Shown here: positions 54,199 to 62,871 of the stretch, one piece after another
How positions within the stretch are numbered: position 1 is the first letter of the stretch
Layout of the letters: each line of letters starts with the position of its first letter
Source of the DNA: Alphaproteobacteria bacterium US3C007
GTDB lineage: Bacteria; Pseudomonadota; Alphaproteobacteria; Rhodobacterales; Rhodobacteraceae
Direction of reading: 5' to 3'
Length of the DNA stretch: 64,000 nucleotides
NCBI GenBank assembly: GCA_034423775.1
Contig: CP139918.1
Span: 1,798,001 to 1,862,000 of the forward strand
The notes under the pieces: generated by a model
Databases searched by the model: none
What the model was told of the DNA's origin: nothing
Seen by the model: the letters and a program-made list of their open reading frames with translations, nothing else
Position numbers and translations under genes: made by a program

Positions 54199-54795
54199 AC
54201 GAAAATTTTTTATCCGACCTTATTCTTTGCAGTGCTTTTAGGCGCCCCTGCTCAAGTACATTCGTTTTTAGCGAAAGGGGGTGCCTAAGATATGTTTGTG
54301 GAAGGTACCACGGTAATATTGAAGGACGTGCGGTTACTACTGCCGATTGTAGCATTAGGCCTTTTGATCTATCTATAGAAAACTGATGGACTAGTAAGCG
54401 CCTGACCAGCCAATATTATAGGAAATGTCTTGGGAGTACCCTTGCCGGCTCTCGTCAATGTTACGATTATTCTCATATATCTTTTGATTGGTGTAGTTGT
54501 TGCGTTAACTGCAGCTTTGGCTCCGCAGCGTCGCATCATCGAAATTAAAGTATTTGCATTAGTTTTAGGCATTGTTTCGATGCTGAGTGCGTTAGAAGGA
54601 CATGAATTATTTGAGTTGCCCTTTGCCATTTATCTAGGACTGATTTTTGGATTGAATTTGGTGCTTGCAGCGACTGCAAATATCTCTGGATTGATTTTGA
54701 ATACGCTTAAAGCGAAATGGGTAAAGATCGCCATCAGAGCAATTTCTTTATGGACCGTCGCCATCGGCATTTTAATTTGTGCGCTTAGCTTATAA
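54199..54795 (+). pseudogene. Multi-pass membrane protein with three in-frame stops, possibly HupE/UreJ-like
   Basis: One frame runs from FYPTLFFAVLLGAPAQVHS (signal-like) through MFVEGTTVILKD and VFALVLGIVSMLSALEGHE to a final hydrophobic segment, but TAA (after LAKGGA), TAG (after LLIYL) and TGA (after GLVSA) interrupt it. An unbroken 121-codon part from 54430 remains. About five hydrophobic segments are seen. The order signal, helices, and Gly-His near a helix start recalls HupE/UreJ; this is uncertain. It is clearly decayed. Confidence 0.6.
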
Positions 54796-54894
54796 TTATG
54801 CACGCTGAGAAGTAATATTGCAGAAAAGCCATGACTGTGACGTTTGGTTGTTATTGAAGACCCTGTCGCAGTGTGGCAGGTTCTTTGTGTCCTG

Positions 54895-55251
54895 ATGTCG
54901 GGTGGTTCCATTCACAATTTTGTTCGCATAAGTTTGATCCTTGCCTTGATGATTTCTATGCTTTCGCGTGCCTATGCGATGCCGCATCAACAAGATGTCG
55001 CTCATATCGTTCCTGTTTGCGCTGGCGGTTCAATGATTGTGGTCATGCTGGATGGGAATAGTAATCCGATAAAGAAACAAGCGCACTGTCCAGATTGCAT
55101 TTCTGCTTTAGCGCTTGCCTACATTTCAACCGGCGTTGTGACGTTACACGATGTCGACGCACGGGTGCACCATTATTGGACGACTCAAGCCCAACGCGCG
55201 TCTGTGCCGTTCGATGGTTTCCAGCAGCGGGGTCCACCCATTTACTCTTGA
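54895..55251 (+). CDS. DUF2946-like small exported protein
   Basis: A 118-residue protein with a hydrophobic N-terminal segment (FVRISLILALMISMLSRAYA), likely a signal peptide. It then has a Cys-x-x-Cys (HCPDC) followed by a hydrophobic helix, and a C-terminal RGPPIYS, as in DUF2946-type proteins found beside copper-handling genes. ATG 54895 is the best start. It precedes the copper chaperone by 34 bases. A metal-related role is inferred from the CxxC and context. Confidence 0.65.
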   Translation: MSGGSIHNFVRISLILALMISMLSRAYAMPHQQDVAHIVPVCAGGSMIVVMLDGNSNPIKKQAHCPDCISALALAYISTGVVTLHDVDARVHHYWTTQAQRASVPFDGFQQRGPPIYS

Positions 55252-55285
55252 TTTCAAACCCAAATCAAAAAATCAGGAGATAAAA

Positions 55286-55753
55286 ATGAAAGTCAGAAAT
55301 CTACTCTCAGCGGCATGTGTCGCAGTGTTCTCAAGCACATCTGTATTCGCGGACAATATCATGGTGATGGATGCCTATGCGCGTGTCGCAAGCAAAGTTG
55401 CTAAATCGGGCGCCGCATTTATGATGATTCATAACCACTCCGATCAGGAAGATCGTTTGGTTGCGGCTGCATCTGATGTGGCGAAGCGTGTCGAACTTCA
55501 TACGCACCTGGAAGAGAATGGCGTGATGAAGATGACCAAGCTTGAAGATGGTATGATCATCCCCGCAGGAGGCATGCATGCGTTAAAACGGGGCGGTGAT
55601 CATGTGATGTTCATGGGGCTGACGCGGTCGTTGGAACATGGCGATATGATTGAAGTGACCCTAACGTTTGAACATGCAGGGGACGTGACAATGACTGTTC
55701 CAATTGATCTTGAACGTCAGGATAAGATGTCTGCACATACGCATTCGGATTAA
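55286..55753 (+). CDS. Periplasmic copper chaperone PCu(A)C family
   Basis: A 155-residue protein with a signal peptide ending about SVFA-DN and the PCu(A)C pattern: Met/His residues in FMMIHNHS, HTHLEENGVMKM, a PAGGMHALKRGG turn and HVMFMGL, which bind Cu(I). The family delivers copper to cytochrome oxidase assembly in the periplasm. AGGAGA precedes the ATG. It is intact although the upstream membrane genes are broken. A His-rich tail (SAHTHSD) is added. Confidence 0.92.
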   Translation: MKVRNLLSAACVAVFSSTSVFADNIMVMDAYARVASKVAKSGAAFMMIHNHSDQEDRLVAAASDVAKRVELHTHLEENGVMKMTKLEDGMIIPAGGMHALKRGGDHVMFMGLTRSLEHGDMIEVTLTFEHAGDVTMTVPIDLERQDKMSAHTHSD

Positions 55754-55765
55754 TAGCTAAAAGGA

Positions 55766-55797
55766 ACTGTGTTTCCGCCATTGGTTGGAGACACAGT
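55766..55797. repeat. 32-bp palindromic repeat, diverged inverted copy
   Basis: ACTGTGT and ACACAGT ends flank TTCCGCCATTGGTTGGAG. The reverse complement resembles the copy at 53826 (about 24 of 32 by eye). It follows the copper-chaperone stop and could also act as a transcription stop hairpin. Confidence 0.55.
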
Positions 55798-55822
55798 GTT
55801 TGATCCAAACCACATAAAATAT

Positions 55823-55915
55823 CAAAAGCACACCAAACACACACTTTTTGCTGCGTTTGTGGGGTGAGATTCCGGGCACAACCACTGTGTCTTAACCCTA
55901 GTGAATGAACAGAGT
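55823..55915. repeat. 93-bp direct repeat, right copy, with 32-bp palindrome copy 3
   Basis: Direct match to 53765-53857. The terminal 32 bases (55884-55915) are the palindromic element, 27 of 32 identical to the left copy. It separates the copper segment from the integrase gene. Confidence 0.8.
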
Positions 55916-56003
55916 CTTTGCTCTTTGGATTTCTCCTAATCAAAAACACACATTGGTAGACTTGTCGGTATTGTGAGCCATATAATTTGGCAAGGAGATT
56001 GGC

Positions 56004-57239
56004 GTGCGACATTTGCGAGATGATACTGTGTTGATCTTGGATGGTGAGGTTCGTGTGTATCGCCGCGAACGTAGTAGAAGATGGCAGGCTGCATTTAGCA
56101 TTGATGGCAAAGCTATTAGGATCAGCACTGGGAAAAAAGATCTCAATGAGGCCAAAGAAATCGCCCGTGACACCTATCTAGAATATAAGTTCAGACATAA
56201 GAACGATCTTCCTGTGATTACCAAGAAGTTTGCAGATGTAGCGCGGCTTGCAATTACTGATATGCGCAAACAGTTGGACGCTGGGTTAGGCAAGAAAGTC
56301 TATGCGGATTACATCGTTTGCATCGAGCGATACCTCATTCCCTATTTTGGCTCACAGTACGTAACCTCCGTTGATTATGAGAAGGTGCAAAGTTTCTATG
56401 AGTGGCGCAGAGCAAAGATGGGTAGGGAGCCAAAAGCAAGTACACTCAACACACATAATTCTGCAATGAACCGCGTGTTTGATGAAGCTGTGGCAAGGGG
56501 CTTTCTGGCACATAAGAATGTCCCAATGCTTGTGAACAAGGGTGAGAAGAGCGAACGGCGTCCAGATTTTACGCGCGAAGAATACGCAACCATGATCCGC
56601 AAACTGCCGCACTGGATCAAACAGGGCAAAGTGGGCAAGCCCACTGACATGCGATATCTCATGCGGGATTATGTGTTCATATTGGCCAACACGGGTATGC
56701 GCCATGGGACTGAAGCACTTAACCTAAACTGGAAACACATCACGCTGTTTGAGGAAAATGGTCTTCAATACCTAGAAATGAGCGTGACAGGGAAAACGGG
56801 CAGGCGGGATATCATCTGCAGAAGCGGAACCATCAATTACCTCAAACGCATCCATGAACGCGCGGACGATCTCAATCACATGAGCTTTGAACAACTATTG
56901 AAGGAGCGAGTGGATCTGCCTGTGTTCAGATTGCCGGATGGAACAGTGAGTAAGAATATACACCAGACCTTCCGTGCATTCATGAAAGAGAGCGAGCTGA
57001 TCAAATGCCCACGCACAGGTCTCAACAGAACACTGTACAGCTTGCGCCATACTTACGCGACATTCGCTTTGATAAACGATGGTATGGATATACATGCACT
57101 GGCCATACAGATGGGCACCAGCATTGGCATGATTGAACGCCACTACAGCCATCTTACACCAAGGCTTAAGAAAGACATGCTCACGGGCAAACGATATGAG
57201 CTCAGTAGAGCCGAGTATCAGGAAAAGGCGTTAACATGA
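56004..57239 (+). CDS. Tyrosine-type site-specific integrase
   Basis: A 411-residue integrase: an N-terminal arm and DNA-binding part (VYRRERSRRWQAAFSIDG), a SAM-like core-binding domain to about residue 190, and a catalytic domain with Arg in TGMRHGTEALNL, Lys in TGKTGRR, the box SLRHTYATF and the nucleophile Tyr in IERHYSHL. It starts at GTG with AAGGAG seven bases upstream. It is likely responsible for integration at the tRNA-Phe site 2.3 kb away. Its stop overlaps the next gene's start, an unusual link to a housekeeping-type gene. Confidence 0.93.
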   Translation: MRHLRDDTVLILDGEVRVYRRERSRRWQAAFSIDGKAIRISTGKKDLNEAKEIARDTYLEYKFRHKNDLPVITKKFADVARLAITDMRKQLDAGLGKKVYADYIVCIERYLIPYFGSQYVTSVDYEKVQSFYEWRRAKMGREPKASTLNTHNSAMNRVFDEAVARGFLAHKNVPMLVNKGEKSERRPDFTREEYATMIRKLPHWIKQGKVGKPTDMRYLMRDYVFILANTGMRHGTEALNLNWKHITLFEENGLQYLEMSVTGKTGRRDIICRSGTINYLKRIHERADDLNHMSFEQLLKERVDLPVFRLPDGTVSKNIHQTFRAFMKESELIKCPRTGLNRTLYSLRHTYATFALINDGMDIHALAIQMGTSIGMIERHYSHLTPRLKKDMLTGKRYELSRAEYQEKALT

Positions 57240-57784
57240 ACGACACAGCTGATGCCTCGTCTAAATACCAAGACAGCCTTCCAATCTCATCAGATGCGAT
57301 AATGGAACGGCTGGATAATTGGGGGATTGCGTACACTCGCGCTGATCATGTGCCTCTGAGGACCGTTGAAGATTCCAAGAAGGTTCAAGGGCAATTTCTA
57401 TCTTCAGAACAGGGTGGAGGTCATATTAAAAATCTCTATTTGCGAGATAATAAAAAGCGCAATGTGCTTTTAGTCGCCGAGCAGGATAGAAAGATAGATC
57501 TCAAAACTCTGAATACGAAACTGGGAACTGGGCGGCTTTCTTTTGGCTCTGCCGAGCGCCTGATGGAAAACCTAGGTGTTCGCCCTGGGGCTGTCACACC
57601 GCTTGCCATGATTAATGGTGTTGAAACGGGAGTTCAGTTGTTCATTGATAGTGGATTAAAAAGCTGCCAGCAGATCTATGTGCACCCTTTAGTTAATGAT
57701 CGTACATTGGGCATCACGTTAGAAGGCTTGCAGGCGTTCTTTGAAAAAATCAAAGTAGACCTTGTTTGGGTAGATTTAGAGTAA
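57236..57784 (+). CDS. ProX/YbaK-type aminoacyl-tRNA deacylase (PrdX-like)
   Basis: A 182-residue trans-editing deacylase of the YbaK/ProX family, which hydrolyses mischarged Ala- or Cys-tRNA(Pro). EQGGGHIKNLYLRDNKK contains the conserved Lys, with LLVAEQDRKIDLK and LGVRPGAVTPLAM following. PrdX in clostridia is encoded with D-proline reductase genes; here the next protein gene is a GrdB/PrdB-family selenoprotein. It overlaps the integrase stop by four bases. Confidence 0.88.
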   Translation: MNDTADASSKYQDSLPISSDAIMERLDNWGIAYTRADHVPLRTVEDSKKVQGQFLSSEQGGGHIKNLYLRDNKKRNVLLVAEQDRKIDLKTLNTKLGTGRLSFGSAERLMENLGVRPGAVTPLAMINGVETGVQLFIDSGLKSCQQIYVHPLVNDRTLGITLEGLQAFFEKIKVDLVWVDLE

Positions 57785-57835
57785 TTCCTCCGCCTGACAT
57801 TGCTGATAACCGTTCACATCAATAGATCACTGCTT
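57785..57835 (-). pseudogene. Remnant of a short integrase C-terminus
   Basis: On the minus strand this reads IDVNGYQQCQAEEL and aligns with the last residues of the integrase at 15153 (IDVNSDQLSQAVELL). Nucleotides also align (CACATCAATA and flanks). Nothing further upstream of the fold remains, so it marks a former integrase or a recombination junction. Confidence 0.6.
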
Positions 57836-58315
57836 AAATGATAAAATATTACAAAGCTGACCTTCGCGGCTGAAGACGTAAATGTCTGCTATGCGGACCT
57901 TGCTGCCGTTTGCTGCACTTTGCACCACAGTCTGGTTTTGATAATTTGCGACTTCGGGTATGACGCTTGACAGGCTGAAATTAGCAACTGAAAGACAGCC
58001 GGTTTTGATGTATTGGCCGATACCCTAATGAGGCTTCTGACAAGACTGGATTAGGCGAAAGTCGCTCAAACTTTCCGACAGGGTCTGAATTAATCGTATT
58101 AGCTTATCCCGTAGCGTTGCCGTTGCTGCCCCAAGGCGCGATAAGGGTGCCGTTTCAGGATCAATGCCTCTGTTGCAGCTCGCACGGGCTCAAATTCGCC
58201 TAACAACAGTTCAACTACACTGAATGTAGTATTCAGAATGTTTCGCTTGCAGCGTCGCTCCTGGCGTTTCATTGTAGGGCAACACCGCGTTCCATTCCTT
58301 CGTAGGAGATGTGAT
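57836..58315. other. Intergenic region before the selenoprotein gene
   Basis: About 480 bases. A CTGC-rich stretch at about 57890-57925 resembles the degraded repeat near 15093-15118. A minus-strand frame (58099-58359) overlaps the selenoprotein start and has no known family. The promoter for the selenoprotein presumably lies here, but no clear -35/-10 pair was identified. Confidence 0.5.
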
Positions 58316-59551
58316 TTGACCAAGATATCAGAGATGCCCGCTGTCGCCCGGGGCTTCATTTCAAATCTCGACTTGCCAGTCGTTTACGATCCCTCATGGA
58401 CGCAACCCGTGCCCGCGAATAAGCGGCGGATTTCAATTGTCTCGACAGCAGCCGTTCATCGGCGCGGGGACAAGCCTTTTTCTTGGTTGGCAAAAGATTT
58501 CCGGGCCTTTGATAAAACGGACCGCGATCTGGTGATGACCCATGTCGCAGTGGAGTTTGACCGGTCGGCCTGGCAGCAAGACCTGAACACTATCATTCCA
58601 CTTGAACGGCTTAAAGAGATGGCCGATGACGGCGAAATCGGTTCGGTTGCAGAAGAGCACTATTCTTTCATGGGGGCCGCTGACCCAGTCACCATGGAGA
58701 AATCCGCCCGCCAAGCCGCCGCGCGAATGAAGCAGGACGGTGTGAATACGGTTTTTCTGATACCTATATGACCATTTTGTACGCGCGCCGTGTGCGGGCT
58801 GGCTCATTACTTTGAATCCGAAGGCTTATCGACCGTTCTGGTTGGCTTTGTGCGCGAGCACATTGAAGCGATAAAACCGCCTCGGTCACTGTTTCTGGAT
58901 TTCCCAATGGGTCGAAGCATGGGCAAGCCAAATGATCCGGTGTTCCAGAAAAAAGTCATACGCGAGGCGTTTGGCCTGTTGGGCACAGATAGCGGCCCGG
59001 TGATCAGCGATTTCTCAGAGGTCATCCCCGTGAAAGACGGGCGCATGGGTTATGCGCTGCCGCCAGAGCTTGTTTTGAGTGTTGAAGATATTGGCGATGT
59101 GAACGCTGTTCTGGCCGAGGTGAAGGCTGAAATGGCTGCTCTACGACTGGATTATGAGGCTGCGGTTGCTGCACGAGGACGTACCACGGTCGGGGCCAGT
59201 GGGTTAGAGATCGAAGAGTTAGCGCCCTTTGTGGCGGGCTTCCTGAATGGGGAAATTCCCCAAAGCCCCAGAAGGGGCATGCCGGCCATTCCATTGTTGA
59301 AGCTCGTGGTAGAGGATCTGGAAGCCTATTTCACCGAGACGCGAACGCACCGCGACAGCATTGATGATCTGGAGCTAATGGGTAAATGGTTTTGGGAAGA
59401 GAGTAAGACCGGACGGATGTTGCTTTTGCTGGAAGCCGTATCGATCGCATCCGACAACAAAGTGATGCTTCAGATTGTAGAAATGTCCCTTATGGCGCCT
59501 CGTTTCTGGTCCGAGGGGCCATTGCCGGGAACGTCAGCAGCCGGTTGGTGA
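58316..59551 (+). CDS. Selenoprotein, GrdB/PrdB (glycine/betaine/proline reductase selenoprotein B) family
   Basis: One 411-residue frame interrupted only by UGA at 58769-58771, to be read as Sec152. The sequence around it, NTVFLIPI-U-PFCTRAV, gives the redox motif U-x-x-C. Both sides match one family: VSTAAVHRRGDKPFSW, VAVEFDRSAWQQDLN and EEHYSFMGAADP before, and GLAHYFESEGLSTVLV and RPPRSLFLDFP-type RPS segments after. The TTG start has AGGAG seven bases upstream. A GC-rich, imperfect hairpin can form just behind the UGA, as bacterial SECIS elements do. Genes selD, selC, selB and selA follow directly. The substrate is unknown; reduction of a C-N or similar bond is the family chemistry. Without Sec decoding it would look like two genes, 58316-58771 and 58790-59551. 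Confidence 0.9.
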
Positions 59552-59693
59552 CGCCGGCAGCAGATGGATGAATAGAGAGCAATACTGCAATAAGCACCTA
59601 TCTCAAAATATCTGGCGGTTGTATTGGTAGGTAATATTTTGACATATACGGCCTTTACTTTGATTTTAGAACACAATGAAAGGTTTACTCACA

Positions 59694-60761
59694 ATGTCCT
59701 CTATACCTTCTCTTACCAATATGGCGAAATCAGCAGGCTGCGCTGCCAAGATTGCGCAAACCGATCTCGTTAAAGCACTGGCCAATCTGCCCAGATCGGA
59801 TGATCCCAATTTGATAGTGGACCACGCAGGATCAGACGATGCTGCAGTTTATCGGCTTTCAGCCGAACTAGCGCTTGTGGAAACAGTTGATATTTTCCCA
59901 CCCATTGTTAACGATCCGTTTGATTATGGGCGAATCGCAGCCACTAATGCACTTAGTGATATTTATGCAATGGGCGGAAAGCCAATAAGTGCGCTCAGCT
60001 TTGTTGGCTGGCCAGTCGAAGTGTTGGGTATGGATCAACTTGGCTCAGTATTAAAGGGAGCCGCTAGTATTTGCAGTCAAGCCGGAATTGCTATTGCCGG
60101 TGGCCATTCAATTGTAGATAATGAGCCAAAATTTGGTCTATTCGTGACCGGCTTGTTACATCCAGAAAAAATCATTCATAATGCTGGTGCGCGAGCAGGT
60201 GACTATTTGGTTCTAACCAAAAAGATTGGAACAGGCGTATTAACCACAGCAGCCAAACGTGGATACTTGCCAGCTAGCGGGTTAGATGAGGCAGTCACAT
60301 CGATGACCACTCTAAATAGCGCTGCAGCATCGGTAATGTTGTCGCAAAACGTAAAGGCTGCGACAGATGTAACCGGTTTTGGCCTACTTGGGCATCTTGG
60401 CAATATGCTTAAAGCATCTTCAATAGCTGCTCAAACTGCACTTGGGGCAAACCTATCCTACGGAAAAATACCCCTATTCGAAGGTGTAGAGGCGCTCCTA
60501 GAGCAGGGTCTATGTCCCGCTGGTACTCGCCGAAATCTTGAAACTGCAGCACCGCTAACAGAATTTTCTGCCAGTATCAGTTCAAGCCATCAACTGCTTT
60601 TGGCAGATGCGCAGACCTCCGGTGGATTACTGATGGCAGTGCCCGAGGCGAATCTGGAGGCCCTAATGACCGAACTTAAAGAGAATATGGTTGCAAACTG
60701 CGCAGTGGTTGGCCAAGTTGTAAGGGCACATCAACCAGCTGCCATTCAAGTTGGATACTAG
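59694..60761 (+). CDS. selD: Selenophosphate synthase
   Basis: A 355-residue SelD, which makes selenophosphate from selenide and ATP. The N-terminal SAGCAAKI holds the catalytic Cys and Lys (C-x-x-K); the second Cys of the E. coli motif is Ala. HAGSDDAAVYRL and TVDIFPPIVNDPFDYGRIAATNALSDIYAMG carry the metal and ATP Asp residues in split segments. ATG 59694 fits the family start; ATG 59676 would add six residues. It lies between the selenoprotein and the convergent selABC genes. The catalytic residue is Cys, not Sec. Confidence 0.95.
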   Translation: MSSIPSLTNMAKSAGCAAKIAQTDLVKALANLPRSDDPNLIVDHAGSDDAAVYRLSAELALVETVDIFPPIVNDPFDYGRIAATNALSDIYAMGGKPISALSFVGWPVEVLGMDQLGSVLKGAASICSQAGIAIAGGHSIVDNEPKFGLFVTGLLHPEKIIHNAGARAGDYLVLTKKIGTGVLTTAAKRGYLPASGLDEAVTSMTTLNSAAASVMLSQNVKAATDVTGFGLLGHLGNMLKASSIAAQTALGANLSYGKIPLFEGVEALLEQGLCPAGTRRNLETAAPLTEFSASISSSHQLLLADAQTSGGLLMAVPEANLEALMTELKENMVANCAVVGQVVRAHQPAAIQVGY

Positions 60762-60837
60762 AAGATCCAGAACGCGCACAACCTACTTCACCTTGTGCTA
60801 ATTAAGTTTCACTTTTGTAATGCACAGAATAAGTACT

Positions 60838-60933
60838 TGGCGAAAGAGCGTGGGAGTCGAACCCACCAAGGACGTTGTACGCCCCTCACTAGATTTGAAG
60901 TCTAGGCGCCCCACCGGGGTGCGATCCTCTTCC
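60838..60933 (-). tRNA. selC: tRNA-Sec (anticodon UCA)
   Basis: A 96-base RNA gene on the minus strand. It starts GGAAGAG and ends CTCTTTCGCCA, so the acceptor stem pairs and CCA is encoded. The anticodon stem CTAGA/TCTAG encloses loop CTTCAAA with anticodon TCA. A long extra arm follows (GAGGGGCG...), and the T-loop is TTCGACT. These are the marks of bacterial tRNA-Sec. It begins three bases after the selB stop, so it is probably part of a selA-selB-selC transcript. Confidence 0.96.
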
Positions 60934-60936
60934 CTA

Positions 60937-62871
60937 TTAAGCATCAGATGATACCGCGAAAACATCTGTGACGGAACGCCGGATGCAACGCTTGTTGCCA
61001 TTTCTTTCTGTGAAACCGACCCGGTCGAAATACTCCAGAACATCTATGGCAAAGTTTCGGCCCAGCTTCGTTTGATCACGATATTCGGCAGTCGTGAAAT
61101 ACCCATCAGCAGAATTTGTAGCCAGCCGCTCGGCAACCACGCCAAGCTTTGCCACGAAGGGCGTTGGCGCATATCGATTTTTACCAATCAAAACCATTTC
61201 GCCTATTCTGCTGGCTGTTTTCAAAGTCATTTCCAGGGTCTTCACGTCAACTTTCAGATCCGCCGCGGCCTGATGCAGGCTGAGCGGTGTGCCTGACCGT
61301 GGCGCAAGTTTAGAGGCCACACGGTCGAGAAGCTGCTGGTCTCGCCCGGAGATCCGGATGCTGTGCGACGGCAAATGAAAGCGAGTGCCCCGGCTGTTTA
61401 ATCGCTGTTCTTCGATCAGGGTGCCAAGCGAATCTTCAAGGATTGAAGTCTCGATGTGGGGCGAGAGCGCCATTTGAATGTCTTTGATGCTTGCACCGGG
61501 TGACATCGGCTTTGAGCGATGAAATCCCTCAACCGCTTTGACAACTTTGGCACCTAGCCTGCGCCATTGTGTTTCGCAGAAAGCCCGTTGCTTTGATTCT
61601 TGGCCCACCCGCCGCAAACTAAGCGTTTCAATCAGCATGTCTAACCGTGGTCCAGGAAGATTGTATGCAACTGAAAACGGAGCAAGCAGGACCCCGGTTT
61701 CACTGCCGCCGGTCAGTGCCCTGAGGGCATCAGTGACGTTTTGATGTTGCAAAGCGTTCAGCGCTGCGATCCGGGCGGGCCTTGCGCGCCCACGTTTTGG
61801 AGAAAAAGGATCAATCACGCGTCCACCGGCAATCGTGCGTTGGGCAGACTGATCGCGCAGCACGAAAGTGTCGCCATGAACGGCAAAGGCATCCCGCGAT
61901 ACCACCAATTGAGCCAATCCTTGCCCACCCGCAGGGATAGCACCGCCTGACAAAACTGCGACGCGGGCGGAAAGATGATCAGCACCGATATGCAGATGGG
62001 TGGGTGTCCAGTGTTTTAGTGGGCCGGTTTCGTTCGCCAGCACTTGTACCTCGACGTCGATTCGCCGTGTCGGGGCGTATAAACTGGGATGCATCAGCCA
62101 GTTCCCGCGCCGAATCAACGCTTCGCTCAGGCCGCGCCCGACGATGTTGATGGCACATCTATCTCCCGCTTTTGCACTATCACTTGCAGTATTGTGCGCC
62201 CTGATACCGCGCACGCGAACCTGGGATCCATCGGTCGAGAGTGTCATGCTTTCGCCGGTACGGACGGCCCCGGAAAAGACCATTCCAGTGACAACCAAGC
62301 CAACACCGTTCAGCGTGAACACCCGATCTATGGCCATACGAAAATGATGCTCGGCTGTCCAAGCGCTCGCTTCCTTTACACGTGACTTCAGCGCTTTCAT
62401 CAGCGCCCCAATGCCTTTGTTTTCAGGCGCGCAGACGGGATAAATAGTAACGCCCTCATGCCCTGCAGCGGTCAAAAGTCTATTCACTTGATCGGCGACG
62501 TCGTCAACACGGTCAAACGACACGCGATCAATCTTGGTCAAGGCGACTATATACTGGCGAATATCCATGAGGCTCAATATGGCAAGATGCTCGCGTGTTT
62601 GCGGCATTACCCCGTCGTCAGCAGCAACCACAAGCAAACCCAGATCGATACCCGCGACACCTGCAAGCATGTTGCGAATGAACTTCTCATGACCGGGGAC
62701 GTCAACGAAACCCAAAATCGTATTGTCGGGCAGAGTATGATAGGCAAATCCGAGATCCACAGACAACCCGCGGGCTCTTTCTTCCGGCAGACGGTCTGTA
62801 TTAATTCCGGTCAACGCCTTTACCAGTTCGGTCTTGCCGTGGTCCACATGTCCTGCCGTTGCTATGATCAT
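60937..62871 (-). CDS. selB: Selenocysteine-specific elongation factor
   Basis: A 644-residue SelB: an EF-Tu-like GTPase with G1 [10 protein letters not shown]3 DVPGHEKF and G4 TKID, beta domains to about residue 350, and a C-terminal set of winged helices (from about 400) that bind the SECIS hairpin. It brings Sec-tRNA to UGA codons marked by SECIS. Its start overlaps the selA stop, so the two are coupled. Confidence 0.96.
   Translation of the reverse strand: MIIATAGHVDHGKTELVKALTGINTDRLPEERARGLSVDLGFAYHTLPDNTILGFVDVPGHEKFIRNMLAGVAGIDLGLLVVAADDGVMPQTREHLAILSLMDIRQYIVALTKIDRVSFDRVDDVADQVNRLLTAAGHEGVTIYPVCAPENKGIGALMKALKSRVKEASAWTAEHHFRMAIDRVFTLNGVGLVVTGMVFSGAVRTGESMTLSTDGSQVRVRGIRAHNTASDSAKAGDRCAINIVGRGLSEALIRRGNWLMHPSLYAPTRRIDVEVQVLANETGPLKHWTPTHLHIGADHLSARVAVLSGGAIPAGGQGLAQLVVSRDAFAVHGDTFVLRDQSAQRTIAGGRVIDPFSPKRGRARPARIAALNALQHQNVTDALRALTGGSETGVLLAPFSVAYNLPGPRLDMLIETLSLRRVGQESKQRAFCETQWRRLGAKVVKAVEGFHRSKPMSPGASIKDIQMALSPHIETSILEDSLGTLIEEQRLNSRGTRFHLPSHSIRISGRDQQLLDRVASKLAPRSGTPLSLHQAAADLKVDVKTLEMTLKTASRIGEMVLIGKNRYAPTPFVAKLGVVAERLATNSADGYFTTAEYRDQTKLGRNFAIDVLEYFDRVGFTERNGNKRCIRRSVTDVFAVSSDA

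Noticed and set aside
53765..55915. CRISPR array from the repeated sequences
   Set aside because: Only two long copies 2 kb apart and scattered short palindromes; no regular spacers and no cas genes.
58099..58359. Minus-strand 86-codon frame before the selenoprotein
   Set aside because: It overlaps the supported start of the selenoprotein and resembles no protein I know.
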